From Polyangiaceae bacterium (GTDB lineage: Bacteria; Myxococcota_A; Polyangia; Polyangiales; Polyangiaceae): 64,000 bases of DNA. The notes under the pieces are model-generated. The model searched no databases. It had not been told where the DNA came from and saw only the letters and a list, made by a program, of their open reading frames with translations. Below are positions 8,857 through 17,976 of this stretch, one piece after another. A program made the position numbers and the translations under genes. Position 1 is the stretch's first letter, and every line of letters starts with the position of its first letter. The DNA is taken from NCBI GenBank assembly GCA_020633205.1, contig JACKEB010000013.1, positions 434,001-498,000 of the forward strand. Direction: 5' to 3'.

Positions 8857-9069
8857 AGTCTTGCAGTCCGCTCACTGCGTCGCTGGTTACGCGCGGATAC
8901 GTCCAGTTCGCGGAAACTTCCACAGAATCGGGGTTTGTTCGAGCCAGGGACGGCCAGAACTCTGACCGATGGGCTCACGGTTTGTGCGCTGCGTCGTAGG
9001 ACTGGAGCGGGTCACCTGTTCGAACCCCGGTGATTGGGGTCTGCAGGCTTGACTCCAGGGCCGGCTTGG

Positions 9070-9750
9070 GTGAGCGAAGGGCCCGTGGCTGCGAGCTATT
9101 TCGATGTCGATGGCACTCTGGTGCGTACGAACCTGGTGCACCCGACCCTGTTCTATTTGTTGAACCAGGGCACCCCCGTTCAGACGGCGATGCGCGTTGG
9201 GCGCACTCTGCTCGGCGCGCCGCGTATGGCGATCGCTGAAATGCTGGATCGGCGCACCTTCAACGAGCTGTTGTTCAGTTCCTTTCAGGGCATGAGCGAA
9301 GACCGCCTCTTGATCTTGGCAGACGAGGCGTTCGACACCGTGCTGAAGCAGGCCCTCTACCCGGGCGCCAAAGACCTGGTGAAGCGCAGCCTGGACGTCG
9401 GCCGAGACGTGGTCCTGATTAGCGGCGCATTGGATTTCCTCCTGGAAAGACTGCGCGCGCATCTAGGGGCGACCGACGTCATCGCGAACCGCCTGGAAAT
9501 CAAAGACGGCATCGCGACGGGCAAGCTCCTCAAGCCAGTCGTCGCTGGGCCGGAGAAGGCCCGGTTGATTCGCGAACACGCGCGCGCGAAGGGGCATGAC
9601 TTGGACGAGTGCTATGCCTACAGCGATAGTTACTCCGACGTGCCGATGTTGAGCGTCGTGGGTCACCCCGCCGCCGTAAACCCTGACGCGCGCCTGCGCC
9701 TCCTCGCGAAGGCCTACAGCTGGCCCAGCTTCGAACTCGCCCGACCTTAG
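9070..9750 (+). CDS. HAD-IB family phosphatase, first gene of an ether-lipid-type operon
   Basis: The 226-residue protein has the SerB-like HAD order: motif I FDVDGTLV near residue 12, motif II LISGA with its Ser, a Lys after the cap (GPEKARL), and motif III/IV YAYSDSYSDVPML. Members hydrolyse phosphomonoesters such as phosphoserine, lysophosphatidate or glycerol phosphates. I chose the GTG at 9070 because motif I then sits close to the N-terminus; a TTG at 9034 is possible. It precedes the LarA-fold, ElbD-like and reductase genes on the same strand. A lipid-phosphate phosphatase role is therefore an inference from context. The gap to the next gene is 96 bases and contains short GC-rich hairpins. 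Confidence 0.82.
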   Translation: MSEGPVAASYFDVDGTLVRTNLVHPTLFYLLNQGTPVQTAMRVGRTLLGAPRMAIAEMLDRRTFNELLFSSFQGMSEDRLLILADEAFDTVLKQALYPGAKDLVKRSLDVGRDVVLISGALDFLLERLRAHLGATDVIANRLEIKDGIATGKLLKPVVAGPEKARLIREHARAKGHDLDECYAYSDSYSDVPMLSVVGHPAAVNPDARLRLLAKAYSWPSFELARP

Positions 9751-9846
9751 CCTCACGCGCGCCTCGAGCGCGCGCCCCAGGGGCCACGAACAACGAGCAA
9801 CCGCGCCCGAGTTGGCGCGCACCCAATCAATGATTCGGAAAAAGCT

Positions 9847-11451
9847 ATGAACCATCCCTGTGTGGTGACTTTGGAGCGCGACAGCGCTCCCCGCGTACTG
9901 TTTGCTGGTGACTCGCTGGTCGAAGTGGACCTGCCCGCGGGTACTCGGGTGATTTACCCGAAGCCGCCCATGGAGGGGCTGCGCGACGTCGACGCCGCCA
10001 TTCGCTACGCGATCAACCACCCAGAGAACAGCGAGCCGCTCTACGCGAAGCTGCGTCCCGGGATGAAGGTCACGATCGCGATCGACGACATCTCCCTGCC
10101 GCTGCCGCCGATGCGCCGCCCCGACGTGCGCGAGCGCATCTTGACCATCGTGCTCGATATGCTCGCCGACCACGGCGTCGACGATATCGAGATGATCATC
10201 GCTACGGCGGTGCATCGCCGCATGAAGGGTCATGAAATCCGCCACTGTGTCGGAGACAAGATCTTCGATGCGTACTGGCCGGATCGCCTCTACAACCACG
10301 ACGCTGAGGACCAGGAAAACATGGTCGAGATCGGCACCACCGAGCTCGGTGAGGTGGTGGAGCTGAACCGTCGCGCCGTCGAGAGCGACCTCGTCATCTA
10401 CGTCAACGTGAACTTCGTGCCGATGGACGGTGGGCACAAGTCGGTGGCGGTTGGCCTGTGCGGCTACAAGAGCCTGCGCGCGCACCACAATCCTTTTACC
10501 ATGCGGGATTGTCACTCCTATATGGACCCGGCCACCTCGGCGCTGGCGAGCAGCGTGGAGCGCATGGGACGCATCGCGAACGAACACCTGAACGTGTTCA
10601 CCATCGAGACGGCCCTCAACAACCGCATGTTCGACAAAAACCTCGACTTTCTCGCGAAGAACGAGGACGAGCTAACGGGCAAAGAGCGCATGCTGCAGAA
10701 GGGGCTGATCGCAACGCTCAAGCGTCTACCTCAGCCGGCTCGCCAGGCGATCTTCGACAAGTTCCCGGCGCCTTACGGCGTGATCAGCGTCGTCGCTGGG
10801 GAGACCGAGGCGGTGCACAAGAAGACGCTGGAGAAGAACTTCGCGCAGTACTGCGTGCCGTTCCAGGGTCAGGTCGACGTGCTGGTGAGCGGTGTGCCGT
10901 TCATCAGCCCGTACAACGTCCACGCCTTCCTCAACCCACTGCTCGTGCAGGTGATGGCACAAGGCTATCTGTTCAACCTGTACCGCAACGCGCCGCTAGT
11001 GAAGAAGGGCGGCACGCTGATCATCACTCATCCGTGTACGGACAAATTCGATCACGAGCAGCATGCTCCGTACATCGACTTCGTGCACCGTTTACTCCCG
11101 GAAACACGCGACGCGGTCGAGCTACACAAGCGCTATGAGCACAAGTTCGCGCAGGACCCCGCGTTCATCCAGATGTACCGCACGGGACACGCCTACCACC
11201 CGGTGCACCCCTTCTATATGTGGTACTGGGGCGAAGCCGGGCGCCAGCACCTGGGGCGCGTGATCGTCGTTGGCGCAGACAACGAGTACATCCCGCAGAT
11301 CTTGGGCTACGAGACGGCGCCAACCATGGACGAGGCGCTGTACCGCGCCCGAGGCGGTGAGCTTCGGAGCCTGGACATCGCGTGCTTGCATGTCGCGCCG
11401 ATGCTGATGGCTGACGTGCAGCTGCCGGGTAGTGGGGCACGCGGCGGATGA
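9847..11451 (+). CDS. LarA-like (DUF2088) protein in the ether-lipid-type operon
   Basis: The 534-residue protein resembles LarA, the nickel-pincer lactate racemase family. The first domain carries KVTIAIDDIS and an IATAVHRR motif with His123, matching the LarA catalytic-base region. The segment MDGGHKSVAVGLCGYKSLRAHH follows (quoted here only by key residues: Lys198 aligns with the pincer-bearing Lys, and His213/His214 with the LarA AHH). LarA normally has an additional His before the GG(R)K motif; here the loop is shorter and lacks it. The protein is also longer than typical LarA (about 420 residues). It may catalyse a hydride-transfer or isomerisation on a lipid intermediate, or be a non-catalytic relative. 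Its stop overlaps the start of the ElbD-like gene (ATGA). Confidence 0.75.
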   Translation: MNHPCVVTLERDSAPRVLFAGDSLVEVDLPAGTRVIYPKPPMEGLRDVDAAIRYAINHPENSEPLYAKLRPGMKVTIAIDDISLPLPPMRRPDVRERILTIVLDMLADHGVDDIEMIIATAVHRRMKGHEIRHCVGDKIFDAYWPDRLYNHDAEDQENMVEIGTTELGEVVELNRRAVESDLVIYVNVNFVPMDGGHKSVAVGLCGYKSLRAHHNPFTMRDCHSYMDPATSALASSVERMGRIANEHLNVFTIETALNNRMFDKNLDFLAKNEDELTGKERMLQKGLIATLKRLPQPARQAIFDKFPAPYGVISVVAGETEAVHKKTLEKNFAQYCVPFQGQVDVLVSGVPFISPYNVHAFLNPLLVQVMAQGYLFNLYRNAPLVKKGGTLIITHPCTDKFDHEQHAPYIDFVHRLLPETRDAVELHKRYEHKFAQDPAFIQMYRTGHAYHPVHPFYMWYWGEAGRQHLGRVIVVGADNEYIPQILGYETAPTMDEALYRARGGELRSLDIACLHVAPMLMADVQLPGSGARGG

Positions 11452-14400
11452 GCGGCAAGAATGGTGTTCACGGGCCCGGTAACGGGATCTCCACGCTGGA
11501 CCACGCCCTTGAGGGGACTGCCCTCGCAGCGCCGAGCAGCGCGGAATCAACACCCAGCGCGCACCTAGCGCCCGCAGCGTCTCCCAAAGGGCCGCTCAAA
11601 ATCCGCGAGCAGATCCGCGGCCGGCGCTTCGTAGTCGTCGGCGGCACGGGTTTCCTTGGCAAGGTGTGGTGGGCGATGTTGCTCCACCATTTTCCGGAGC
11701 TCGAACGCATCTACCTCGTGGTGCGCGAGCGCAAGCACCAGACAGCCCAGGAACGTTTCGACGCGGAAATCATCACATCGGAGGTGATGACTCCGCTCCG
11801 CGAGCGCTACGGCGACGGCTATGAAGCCTTCATGCGCGACAAGATCGTGCCCATCCCCGGTGACGTCGCGTTTCCGTTCTGCGGCCTGCCTGCGCCACTA
11901 CGTGATGAGCTGCGAGGTAGCGTCGATGTCGTGATCAACGCCGCCGGCGTCGTCGACTTCGATCCGCCGCTGGACCAGGCCCTCGACGTGAACGCGTTCG
12001 GCGTGCAGAACCTGATCGCGCTGGTCAAGGACCTGCAAGGCGCGAAGCAAACCAAGCTGATGCACACCTCCACCTGCTTCACCGCGGGGGATCGCACCGG
12101 CTTCATCGAGGAGCTCGATCCGCGCCTCAAGCCGTTCCCCAAAGCGGGCCAGCTCGAAGAGGCTCACTGGGACCCCGAAGGCGAGATCGCCGAGTGCTTG
12201 GATGTCATCGAGCAGGCGCGTCACCGTGCGAACGACAAGTTCCGGCAAAGCCGCTTCCTCGATGAAGCGCGCTTCAACCTGGAGAAGCGCGGTGAGCCCG
12301 CGCGCGGTCCGGCGCTGAGTGATGAAATCGAGCGCGTGCGCCGCAAGTTCATCGAGGCGCAGCTGGCAGAGCTCGGCACCGAGCGCGCGAACTTCTGGGG
12401 CTGGTCCAACACGTACACCTACACCAAGAGCATCGGCGAACAGATCATCTGCAACTCAGGCGTTGAGTTCACGATCGTGCGCCCCGCGATCATCGAGTCT
12501 AGCTGTGAGTTCCCCATCAAGGGGTGGGCAGAAGGTATCAACACTTCGGCTCCGCTGATCTACTCGCTGCGCGAAGGGCAGACGCAGATCCCCGGCTCCG
12601 ACAACTACCTCGACTTTATCCCCTGCGACATGGTCGCCGGGGCGATGATCCTTTCCCTCGCGGAACTAATCGAGGGCACGGCGCCGCTCGTCTACCAGTA
12701 CGGGACCAGCGACACGAACCCGTGCACCATGCGCCGCTTCTTCGAGCTCTCGGGGTTGTACAAGCGCAAGTACTACCAAAAAACCGGGCGCGGCGGCCCG
12801 CTGCTCTCCTACGTGCAGGCGCACTTCGAAGGGGCGCTGCTCACGGAGAAGCAGTTCAATAGCTACGGCCCGCCAGCGGTGAGCAAGGCGAGCGCGGGCT
12901 TGTCCGGCCTGTTGAAGCGGGCTGGCGTTGGGCCCGCTGCGCCAATCCTGAAGCCGCTCGCCAAGGTGGTCGGCTCTTTCGGCAGTCAGCAGGAGAAGGT
13001 CGGTAGCGTGCTCGGGCAGTTCATGCCGTTCGTCTGCCGCTACCACTACATCTTCCGCTGCGACAACACTCGCGCCGCTTACGCGCGCCTCTCGGAGGAG
13101 GAGCAAGCGCTGGTGTTCTGGGAGCCCGAGAAGATCGACTGGCGTGAGTGGTTCATGGAGGTGCACATGCCCGGCCTCGAGAAGCATGTGTTCCCGCTGA
13201 TCGATGAGCGGATCAAGAAGGAGCGACCCGCGCCGCGCCGCCACGAGACGCTGACCGAGCTGCTCCTCGAGATGGCGCAGCGCCACGACTTGGCCGTTGC
13301 ACTCCAGCGCACCGAAGAGCACGGGCTCAGTCGCTTGAGCTTCCGCGAGTGGCGCGACCGCGCGTTCGCCTGTGCGGCGCGCCTCGAAGCGCACGGCTTG
13401 CAAAAGGGTGACCGCGTGTTGCTCGCGGGCGCGAACCACCCCGCGTGGTCGATCAGCTTCTTTGGGATCCTCTTGGCGGGCGCCACGGTGGTGCCCCTCG
13501 ACGCGAATGTGGAAGCGCAGATCGCCGCGAACCTGCAGCGAGCCTCGGGGGCGCGCATCTTTATCTCCGATCTGGAGGTGAAGGACCGCTGCGCCGCTGA
13601 GCTCGGGGACAGCGTGGCGTGGCTACGCTACGAGGACGTCGCCGCAGCGGGAGAGCTGCCGATGTGGGCGCATGCGCTGGAGAGCGCGATGGCGCGAGAA
13701 GCCAGCGTGGAGCCCGCGGAGCAAGCCGCAGCGGACGCGCGTCGGGTGACGCCAGACGACGTTGCGTGTTTGATCTACACGAGTGGCACGACGGGCTCGC
13801 CGAAGGGCGTGATGCTCACGCATCAGAATCTCACGGCCCTGGTCGCGAGCCTCGCTCCGCTATTTCCTCTCGGAAAGCGCGATCGCGTGCTCAGCGTGCT
13901 GCCGCTGCATCACACCTTCGAGCTCACCTGCGGCATGCTGCTCCCGCTCAGCCGTGGCTGCCGCATTGTCTACCTCGACGAACTCAACGCCGAGCGCCTG
14001 GAGGTTGGCTTGAACGAGGGGCGCATCACCGCGATGGTCGGCGTCCCCGCGCTGTGGGAGATGCTCGAGCGCCGGATGCTCTCCAAGGTCGCAGAGCGCG
14101 GCGCCCTGGCGTCCCGTGTGTTCGACGTCGCCGTCGAAGTAAACCGCAGCCTTGGCAAGAGCCTCGGCCTCGACACCGGGCGACTCTTGTTCGGTCCGGT
14201 GCACCAAGGCCTCGGCGGGCACCTGCGCTACCTGGTGAGCGGCGGAGCGGCACTGCCGGAGAGCACTCACAAGCTGTTCAGCGGCCTCGGCTTGCACCTG
14301 GCCGAGGGCTACGGCCTGACGGAAGCGTCGCCCGTGCTGACGGTCGCTCAGGGCGGACCGAAGGCCAAGGCCGGCCACGTGGGTAAGCCAATTCCCGGTG

Positions 14401-16313
14401 TGGAAATTCGCATCCACGAACCGAACGCCGAGGGCGTGGGAGAGGTCTTCGCCAAGGGCCCGAACGTGATGCTCGGCTACGCCGACGACGAAGCGGCGAC
14501 GACCCAGGTGATCGACAGCGACGGCTGGCTTCACACGGGCGATCTGGGCAAGCTCGACCGTCAGGGGCGCCTCACCATCGTCGGGCGCGCCAAGGACACC
14601 ATCGTCACCTCCAGCGGCGAGAACGTGTACCCCGACGACGTCGAGGCCCGGCTCGGCAAGATCGAACACATCGAGGAGTACGCAATCCTCGGCGTGGATG
14701 ATCCGCGGGGAGGCGAGCGCATCGCCTGCGTCGCGGTGCCCGAAGAGGACCCAGAGCATGATCGCGCGGCGCGCCACGCACGCGCCAAGCAATCCCTCGA
14801 ACGAGCTTTGAATGGCCTGCCTTCGGTGATGCGACCCGGGGTCACCACATTGCTCGACGTGGCTTTGCCTCGCACGGCGACTCGCAAGGTCAAGCGTCGG
14901 GAGCTACGGCGCCTGCTCGATCGCGTCGCACCGCTCTCCGAGCGTCCGCCGCGGCTAGCAGCGCAAGGCGTGGACGCCTCCGGTCTGGATGCTGCCGCGC
15001 GCATGGTTCGCGTTGCGGTTGCCACCATCACCCGGCGCAAGGAGAACGAGCTCCGCACGGATATGAGCCTGCGCGGCGATCTCGGTTTCGATTCCCTGAT
15101 GCTGCTCGAGCTGTTGGTAGCCCTCGAAGGCCAGTCGGGACGCAGCGTGGACGCTGAGCGGCTCACGAACTGCCACACCATTGGCGATGCGGAGGCGTTG
15201 ATGCGTGAGCTGCGAAGCGGCCGCACGACGACCGCACTCGACACGCGCATCGAAAAGGAAGCCGACGAGCCGTTGGAGATCCCGGAGCCGATGCGCAAGG
15301 CCGCCATGGAGTGGCTCGGCCGCGGCCAGATGGGCTTCTACGACAAGGTCCTCACGACCAAGGTCTACGGTCGCGCCTTCCTGCCTCACAACCGCAACAC
15401 CTTGGTGGCCGCGAATCATGCGAGCCACCTCGACATGGGTCTCGTGAAGTACGCCCTGGGCGGTTACGGCCAAGACATGGTGTCCCTCGCCGCGCAGGAC
15501 TACTTCTTCGAGGGCGGAAAGTGGCGCAAGGCCTACTTCGAGAACCTGACGAACTTGGTACCGATGAGCCGCAGCGGCTCCTTGCGTCAGAGCCTGCGCC
15601 AAGCGGGAGAGCTGCTCGAGCGAGGGAGCGTGGTGCTGGTGTTTCCCGAGGGAACCCGCAGCGTCGATGGCGCTATCCACGAGTTCAAGCCCGCCGTCGG
15701 CCACCTCTCGCTGCAGTACAACACCGACATCTTGCCGGTGTACCTCGGAGGCACGTTCTCGGCGCTACCGAAGGGCGCTCTCGCGCTGCGCAGCCGTAAG
15801 GTGCACGTGCGCATCGGGCCGCCGCTCGAGGTCGCCGACTTGCGGCGCCTCACCGAGGGCATGAGCGTCACCGAGGCGTCGCGCACGGTCGCGCGTTTGG
15901 CTCAACGCGCGGTGGAAGAGCTAGCCGCCGGGCGCGTGCTCGATCTCAAGCAACTGACGGTCGAGGACGTCACCGGCCAGAAGAAGAAGGAAACGCTGGC
16001 CGAGGTGTTCAAGGACCTCGAGTCGCGCTTCCAGGTTGGCAGCATCGAAGAGGCCGTGAGCTACTACTTCTCGCTGGGTGACGGTGAGCGCTGGAGTATG
16101 CAAATTTCCCCGCAGAATTGCCGTATTTGGGCGGGTAAGCCTGAGGGCGACGCGGACTGCGTCCTCAAGACGTCACCGGCGATGTTCACGCGCATCGTGC
16201 GAGAGGCCTACACCCCGAGCCCCTCGGAGTTCATGGCCGGTACGGTGAAGTCGAACAACATCGGGCTCCTGGTGACCTTCCAAAAGGCCTTCGGCCTGCA
16301 GTCAGAAAGCTGA
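11448..16313 (+). CDS. elbD: ElbD-like multifunctional enzyme: acyl reductase, AMP-ligase, ACP, acyltransferase, SCP2
   Basis: This 1621-residue protein contains five domains. (1) An NAD-binding fatty acyl reductase at about 55-590, with GGTGFLG at 65-71, a Y-x-x-x-K pair in YTYTK near 325 and a FAR-type C-terminal segment. (2) An AMP-dependent acyl ligase at about 600-1165, with IYTSGTTGSPKG near 776 and the later GWLHTGD and GR-KD motifs. (3) An acyl carrier domain with DLGFDSL, whose Ser1216 would carry phosphopantetheine. (4) A PlsC-type acyltransferase with NHASHLD at 1323-1329 and FPEGTRS at 1399-1405. (5) An SCP2-like lipid-binding domain at about 1510-1615. From memory, this resembles ElbD of Myxococcus xanthus and Stigmatella aurantiaca, which is needed for ether lipids, fruiting and sporulation. 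Overlap with the LarA-like gene and a seven-base gap to the reductase show one operon. Confidence 0.75.
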   Translation: MSGKNGVHGPGNGISTLDHALEGTALAAPSSAESTPSAHLAPAASPKGPLKIREQIRGRRFVVVGGTGFLGKVWWAMLLHHFPELERIYLVVRERKHQTAQERFDAEIITSEVMTPLRERYGDGYEAFMRDKIVPIPGDVAFPFCGLPAPLRDELRGSVDVVINAAGVVDFDPPLDQALDVNAFGVQNLIALVKDLQGAKQTKLMHTSTCFTAGDRTGFIEELDPRLKPFPKAGQLEEAHWDPEGEIAECLDVIEQARHRANDKFRQSRFLDEARFNLEKRGEPARGPALSDEIERVRRKFIEAQLAELGTERANFWGWSNTYTYTKSIGEQIICNSGVEFTIVRPAIIESSCEFPIKGWAEGINTSAPLIYSLREGQTQIPGSDNYLDFIPCDMVAGAMILSLAELIEGTAPLVYQYGTSDTNPCTMRRFFELSGLYKRKYYQKTGRGGPLLSYVQAHFEGALLTEKQFNSYGPPAVSKASAGLSGLLKRAGVGPAAPILKPLAKVVGSFGSQQEKVGSVLGQFMPFVCRYHYIFRCDNTRAAYARLSEEEQALVFWEPEKIDWREWFMEVHMPGLEKHVFPLIDERIKKERPAPRRHETLTELLLEMAQRHDLAVALQRTEEHGLSRLSFREWRDRAFACAARLEAHGLQKGDRVLLAGANHPAWSISFFGILLAGATVVPLDANVEAQIAANLQRASGARIFISDLEVKDRCAAELGDSVAWLRYEDVAAAGELPMWAHALESAMAREASVEPAEQAAADARRVTPDDVACLIYTSGTTGSPKGVMLTHQNLTALVASLAPLFPLGKRDRVLSVLPLHHTFELTCGMLLPLSRGCRIVYLDELNAERLEVGLNEGRITAMVGVPALWEMLERRMLSKVAERGALASRVFDVAVEVNRSLGKSLGLDTGRLLFGPVHQGLGGHLRYLVSGGAALPESTHKLFSGLGLHLAEGYGLTEASPVLTVAQGGPKAKAGHVGKPIPGVEIRIHEPNAEGVGEVFAKGPNVMLGYADDEAATTQVIDSDGWLHTGDLGKLDRQGRLTIVGRAKDTIVTSSGENVYPDDVEARLGKIEHIEEYAILGVDDPRGGERIACVAVPEEDPEHDRAARHARAKQSLERALNGLPSVMRPGVTTLLDVALPRTATRKVKRRELRRLLDRVAPLSERPPRLAAQGVDASGLDAAARMVRVAVATITRRKENELRTDMSLRGDLGFDSLMLLELLVALEGQSGRSVDAERLTNCHTIGDAEALMRELRSGRTTTALDTRIEKEADEPLEIPEPMRKAAMEWLGRGQMGFYDKVLTTKVYGRAFLPHNRNTLVAANHASHLDMGLVKYALGGYGQDMVSLAAQDYFFEGGKWRKAYFENLTNLVPMSRSGSLRQSLRQAGELLERGSVVLVFPEGTRSVDGAIHEFKPAVGHLSLQYNTDILPVYLGGTFSALPKGALALRSRKVHVRIGPPLEVADLRRLTEGMSVTEASRTVARLAQRAVEELAAGRVLDLKQLTVEDVTGQKKKETLAEVFKDLESRFQVGSIEEAVSYYFSLGDGERWSMQISPQNCRIWAGKPEGDADCVLKTSPAMFTRIVREAYTPSPSEFMAGTVKSNNIGLLVTFQKAFGLQSES

Positions 16314-16320
16314 GTTTGAT

Positions 16321-17346
16321 ATGGGCCGCTATTGGGTAGCTGGAGCCACGGGCTTCTTGGGCAGTCACTTGGTGCGCCAACTGCGCGCGGCGGGGCACGA
16401 AGTGGTCGCCGTGAGCCGCAGCGGAGGAAAGATCGACGATCTGACGGTGCACGCCGTCGACATCCTCGACGAAAATGCCGTGGGGAAAAGCGCTCAGGGG
16501 TGTGAAGCTGCGTTCTTGTGCACCGGCAAGGTGAGCCGCGACAAGGACGACGCAGCGGCGCTTCACGAGCTCCACGTCACCGGTACCAAGCGCGCGCTGG
16601 CGGCGCTCAAGGGGGCCGGCATCAAGCGCGTCGTCTACGCCAGCACCTCGGGCACCATCGCTGTTGGCCGAGACTCCGACTGCTTGTTCACCGAGCGCGA
16701 CCACGCGCCGTTGGATATCATCGCGCGCTGGCCGTACTACCGCACCAAGCTGTACGCCGAACGTGAGGCGCTCGAGGCCATCACCAGTGACTTCGAGGTC
16801 GTGATCGTGAACCCCACGTTGCTCCTCGGCCCTGGTGACGAGCGCGATTCGTCCACGGGTGACGTGAAGAATTTCCTCGAGCGCAAGGTGCCTGCCATCC
16901 CCGGCGGTGGGATGAGCTTCGTCGACGTGCGCGATGTGGCGAGCGCGATGATCACCGCGCTCGAGAAGGGCGAGAGCGGCGAGCGCTACCTCTTGTGCTC
17001 GAAGAACCTGACTATCGCTGCCTTCTTCCAGCGCCTCGAGCGCCTAACCGGGATCCCGGGGCCAAAGCTCCGGCTGCCGAAGACGCGCGCCTTGGCGATT
17101 GGGGCGAACAAGCTCTTCAGCCGTGCCATCGAAGCCGTCGGTGGCACGCCGCCGGTCGACGAGATCAGCGTCGAGATGGCGCAGTACTTCTGGTACTGCG
17201 ACTCATCGAAGGCGGAGCGCGAGCTGGGTTTCAAACCGCGGGACCCCGGTGAGACGCTGCGCGACACGGTGAACGACCTCGTGGAGCGCCGTGCGGCGTT
17301 TCCCGACGGAGCCGTCGTGCTCTCTCGGCCGCCCGCCACGCTCTGA
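16321..17346 (+). CDS. NAD(P)-dependent epimerase/reductase (extended SDR)
   Basis: The 341-residue protein begins with a Rossmann motif GATGFLG near residue 8. It continues with typical extended-SDR landmarks: VVYASTSGTIAVG with the catalytic Ser/Thr, PYYRTKLYAE with the Y-x-x-x-K pair, and VNPTLLLGPGD. It is closest in style to dihydroflavonol reductases and 3-beta-HSD-like enzymes. It starts seven bases after the ElbD-like stop, so it is the last gene of the operon. A role in reducing or oxidising the carbonyl or alcohol produced by the large enzyme is likely, but the substrate is not visible from sequence. The gene is followed by a convergent small gene. Confidence 0.82.
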   Translation: MGRYWVAGATGFLGSHLVRQLRAAGHEVVAVSRSGGKIDDLTVHAVDILDENAVGKSAQGCEAAFLCTGKVSRDKDDAAALHELHVTGTKRALAALKGAGIKRVVYASTSGTIAVGRDSDCLFTERDHAPLDIIARWPYYRTKLYAEREALEAITSDFEVVIVNPTLLLGPGDERDSSTGDVKNFLERKVPAIPGGGMSFVDVRDVASAMITALEKGESGERYLLCSKNLTIAAFFQRLERLTGIPGPKLRLPKTRALAIGANKLFSRAIEAVGGTPPVDEISVEMAQYFWYCDSSKAERELGFKPRDPGETLRDTVNDLVERRAAFPDGAVVLSRPPATL

Positions 17347-17356
17347 GGAGCTCTTC

Positions 17357-17372
17357 AATTTTTGGGGGGAGG
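17357..17372 (-). repeat. Copy 2 of the 3' C-rich/A-rich element
   Basis: Read on the minus strand this is CCTCCCCCCAAAAATT, about 40 bases after the stop of the small minus-strand gene ending at 17413. Confidence 0.5.
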
Positions 17373-17412
17373 CGCGGTGAACAGTCTCCTCGCGCCATCT
17401 CTGGCGTGCTGC

Positions 17413-17736
17413 TCAGCCAGAGTGCCCGCTAAGAAGCCCCTCACACGTCTTGGACGTCCTCAAGCGGACGCTGCTGCCGTCTTCCATCTGGAACTCGCAG
17501 TCGATTTCACCCCGCAGTAGGGAGGCCACAGCAGCGCAGACCGCGTCGTACGCCCGACCCTCTTCACTCACCCAGAGGTCGACGTGAGTCGTCCGTGAGA
17601 CTGAGCCGCAGCCGTAGCAGGCCTCATCAAGCCCTGATCGGGCACAGGCCTGAGCTAGGCGCTTGAGTCGCTGCGCTACCTCCACCACGTCATCTCCCGC
17701 TACGCACAGCCGCATGCGCCGTCGTTGGTCGGTCAT
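17413..17736 (-). CDS. Small protein of unknown function
   Basis: The 107-residue product starts at the ATG ending at 17736 (MTDQRRRMRL). A near-consensus SD (GGAGGGG) a few bases upstream sets this start over an earlier ATG in the same frame. It is a soluble-looking alpha/beta protein with a basic N-terminus and four Cys residues, two of them in a YGCGS context. The alternation of an HVDLWV strand, a long helix (AYDAVCAAVASLL) and an EFQMEDGSSVRL hairpin is compatible with a small compact fold. I do not recognise a family. It lies between the ether-lipid-type operon and the giant TPR gene, 240 bases downstream of the latter on the same strand. Confidence 0.6.
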   Translation of the reverse strand: MTDQRRRMRLCVAGDDVVEVAQRLKRLAQACARSGLDEACYGCGSVSRTTHVDLWVSEEGRAYDAVCAAVASLLRGEIDCEFQMEDGSSVRLRTSKTCEGLLSGHSG

Positions 17737-17738
17737 TT

Positions 17739-17745
17739 CCCCTCC
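17739..17745 (-). promoter_or_regulatory. Shine-Dalgarno site for the small unknown gene
   Basis: GGAGGGG on the minus strand lies two bases before the ATG ending at 17736, a somewhat short spacing but the best site in the region. Confidence 0.5.
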
Positions 17746-17976
17746 GACGTTCAGACTAGCCATTTCGCCACAGGTATCCAAACCCACACGGCGCCAAAGA
17801 CCTTAATTCTCCGAGGAAAAGGCGCATGCTTTGCGCGACCTGCCAGGACCGCATGCGGCAAGGTATGGCGAAGCGGACAGATGTCTTGCCCCGTTCGGCA
17901 CCGGATGCTGCATCCCTCCACGCAGCGTGGCTCGAGATGGTGTTTCCGGGAGGATAGAGGAGCGGAGCGCCGCGCC

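Noticed and set aside
9008..9034. tRNA-like 3' end (GTTCGAACCCC)
   Set aside because: The flanking bases do not form a T-stem, and no D-arm, anticodon arm or acceptor stem is found upstream. It is better explained as a small TCACC/GGTGA stem-loop.
9463..10587. 374-codon antisense frame over the HAD and LarA-like genes
   Set aside because: His/Arg/Val-rich shadow of two well-supported genes; no start signal or domain.
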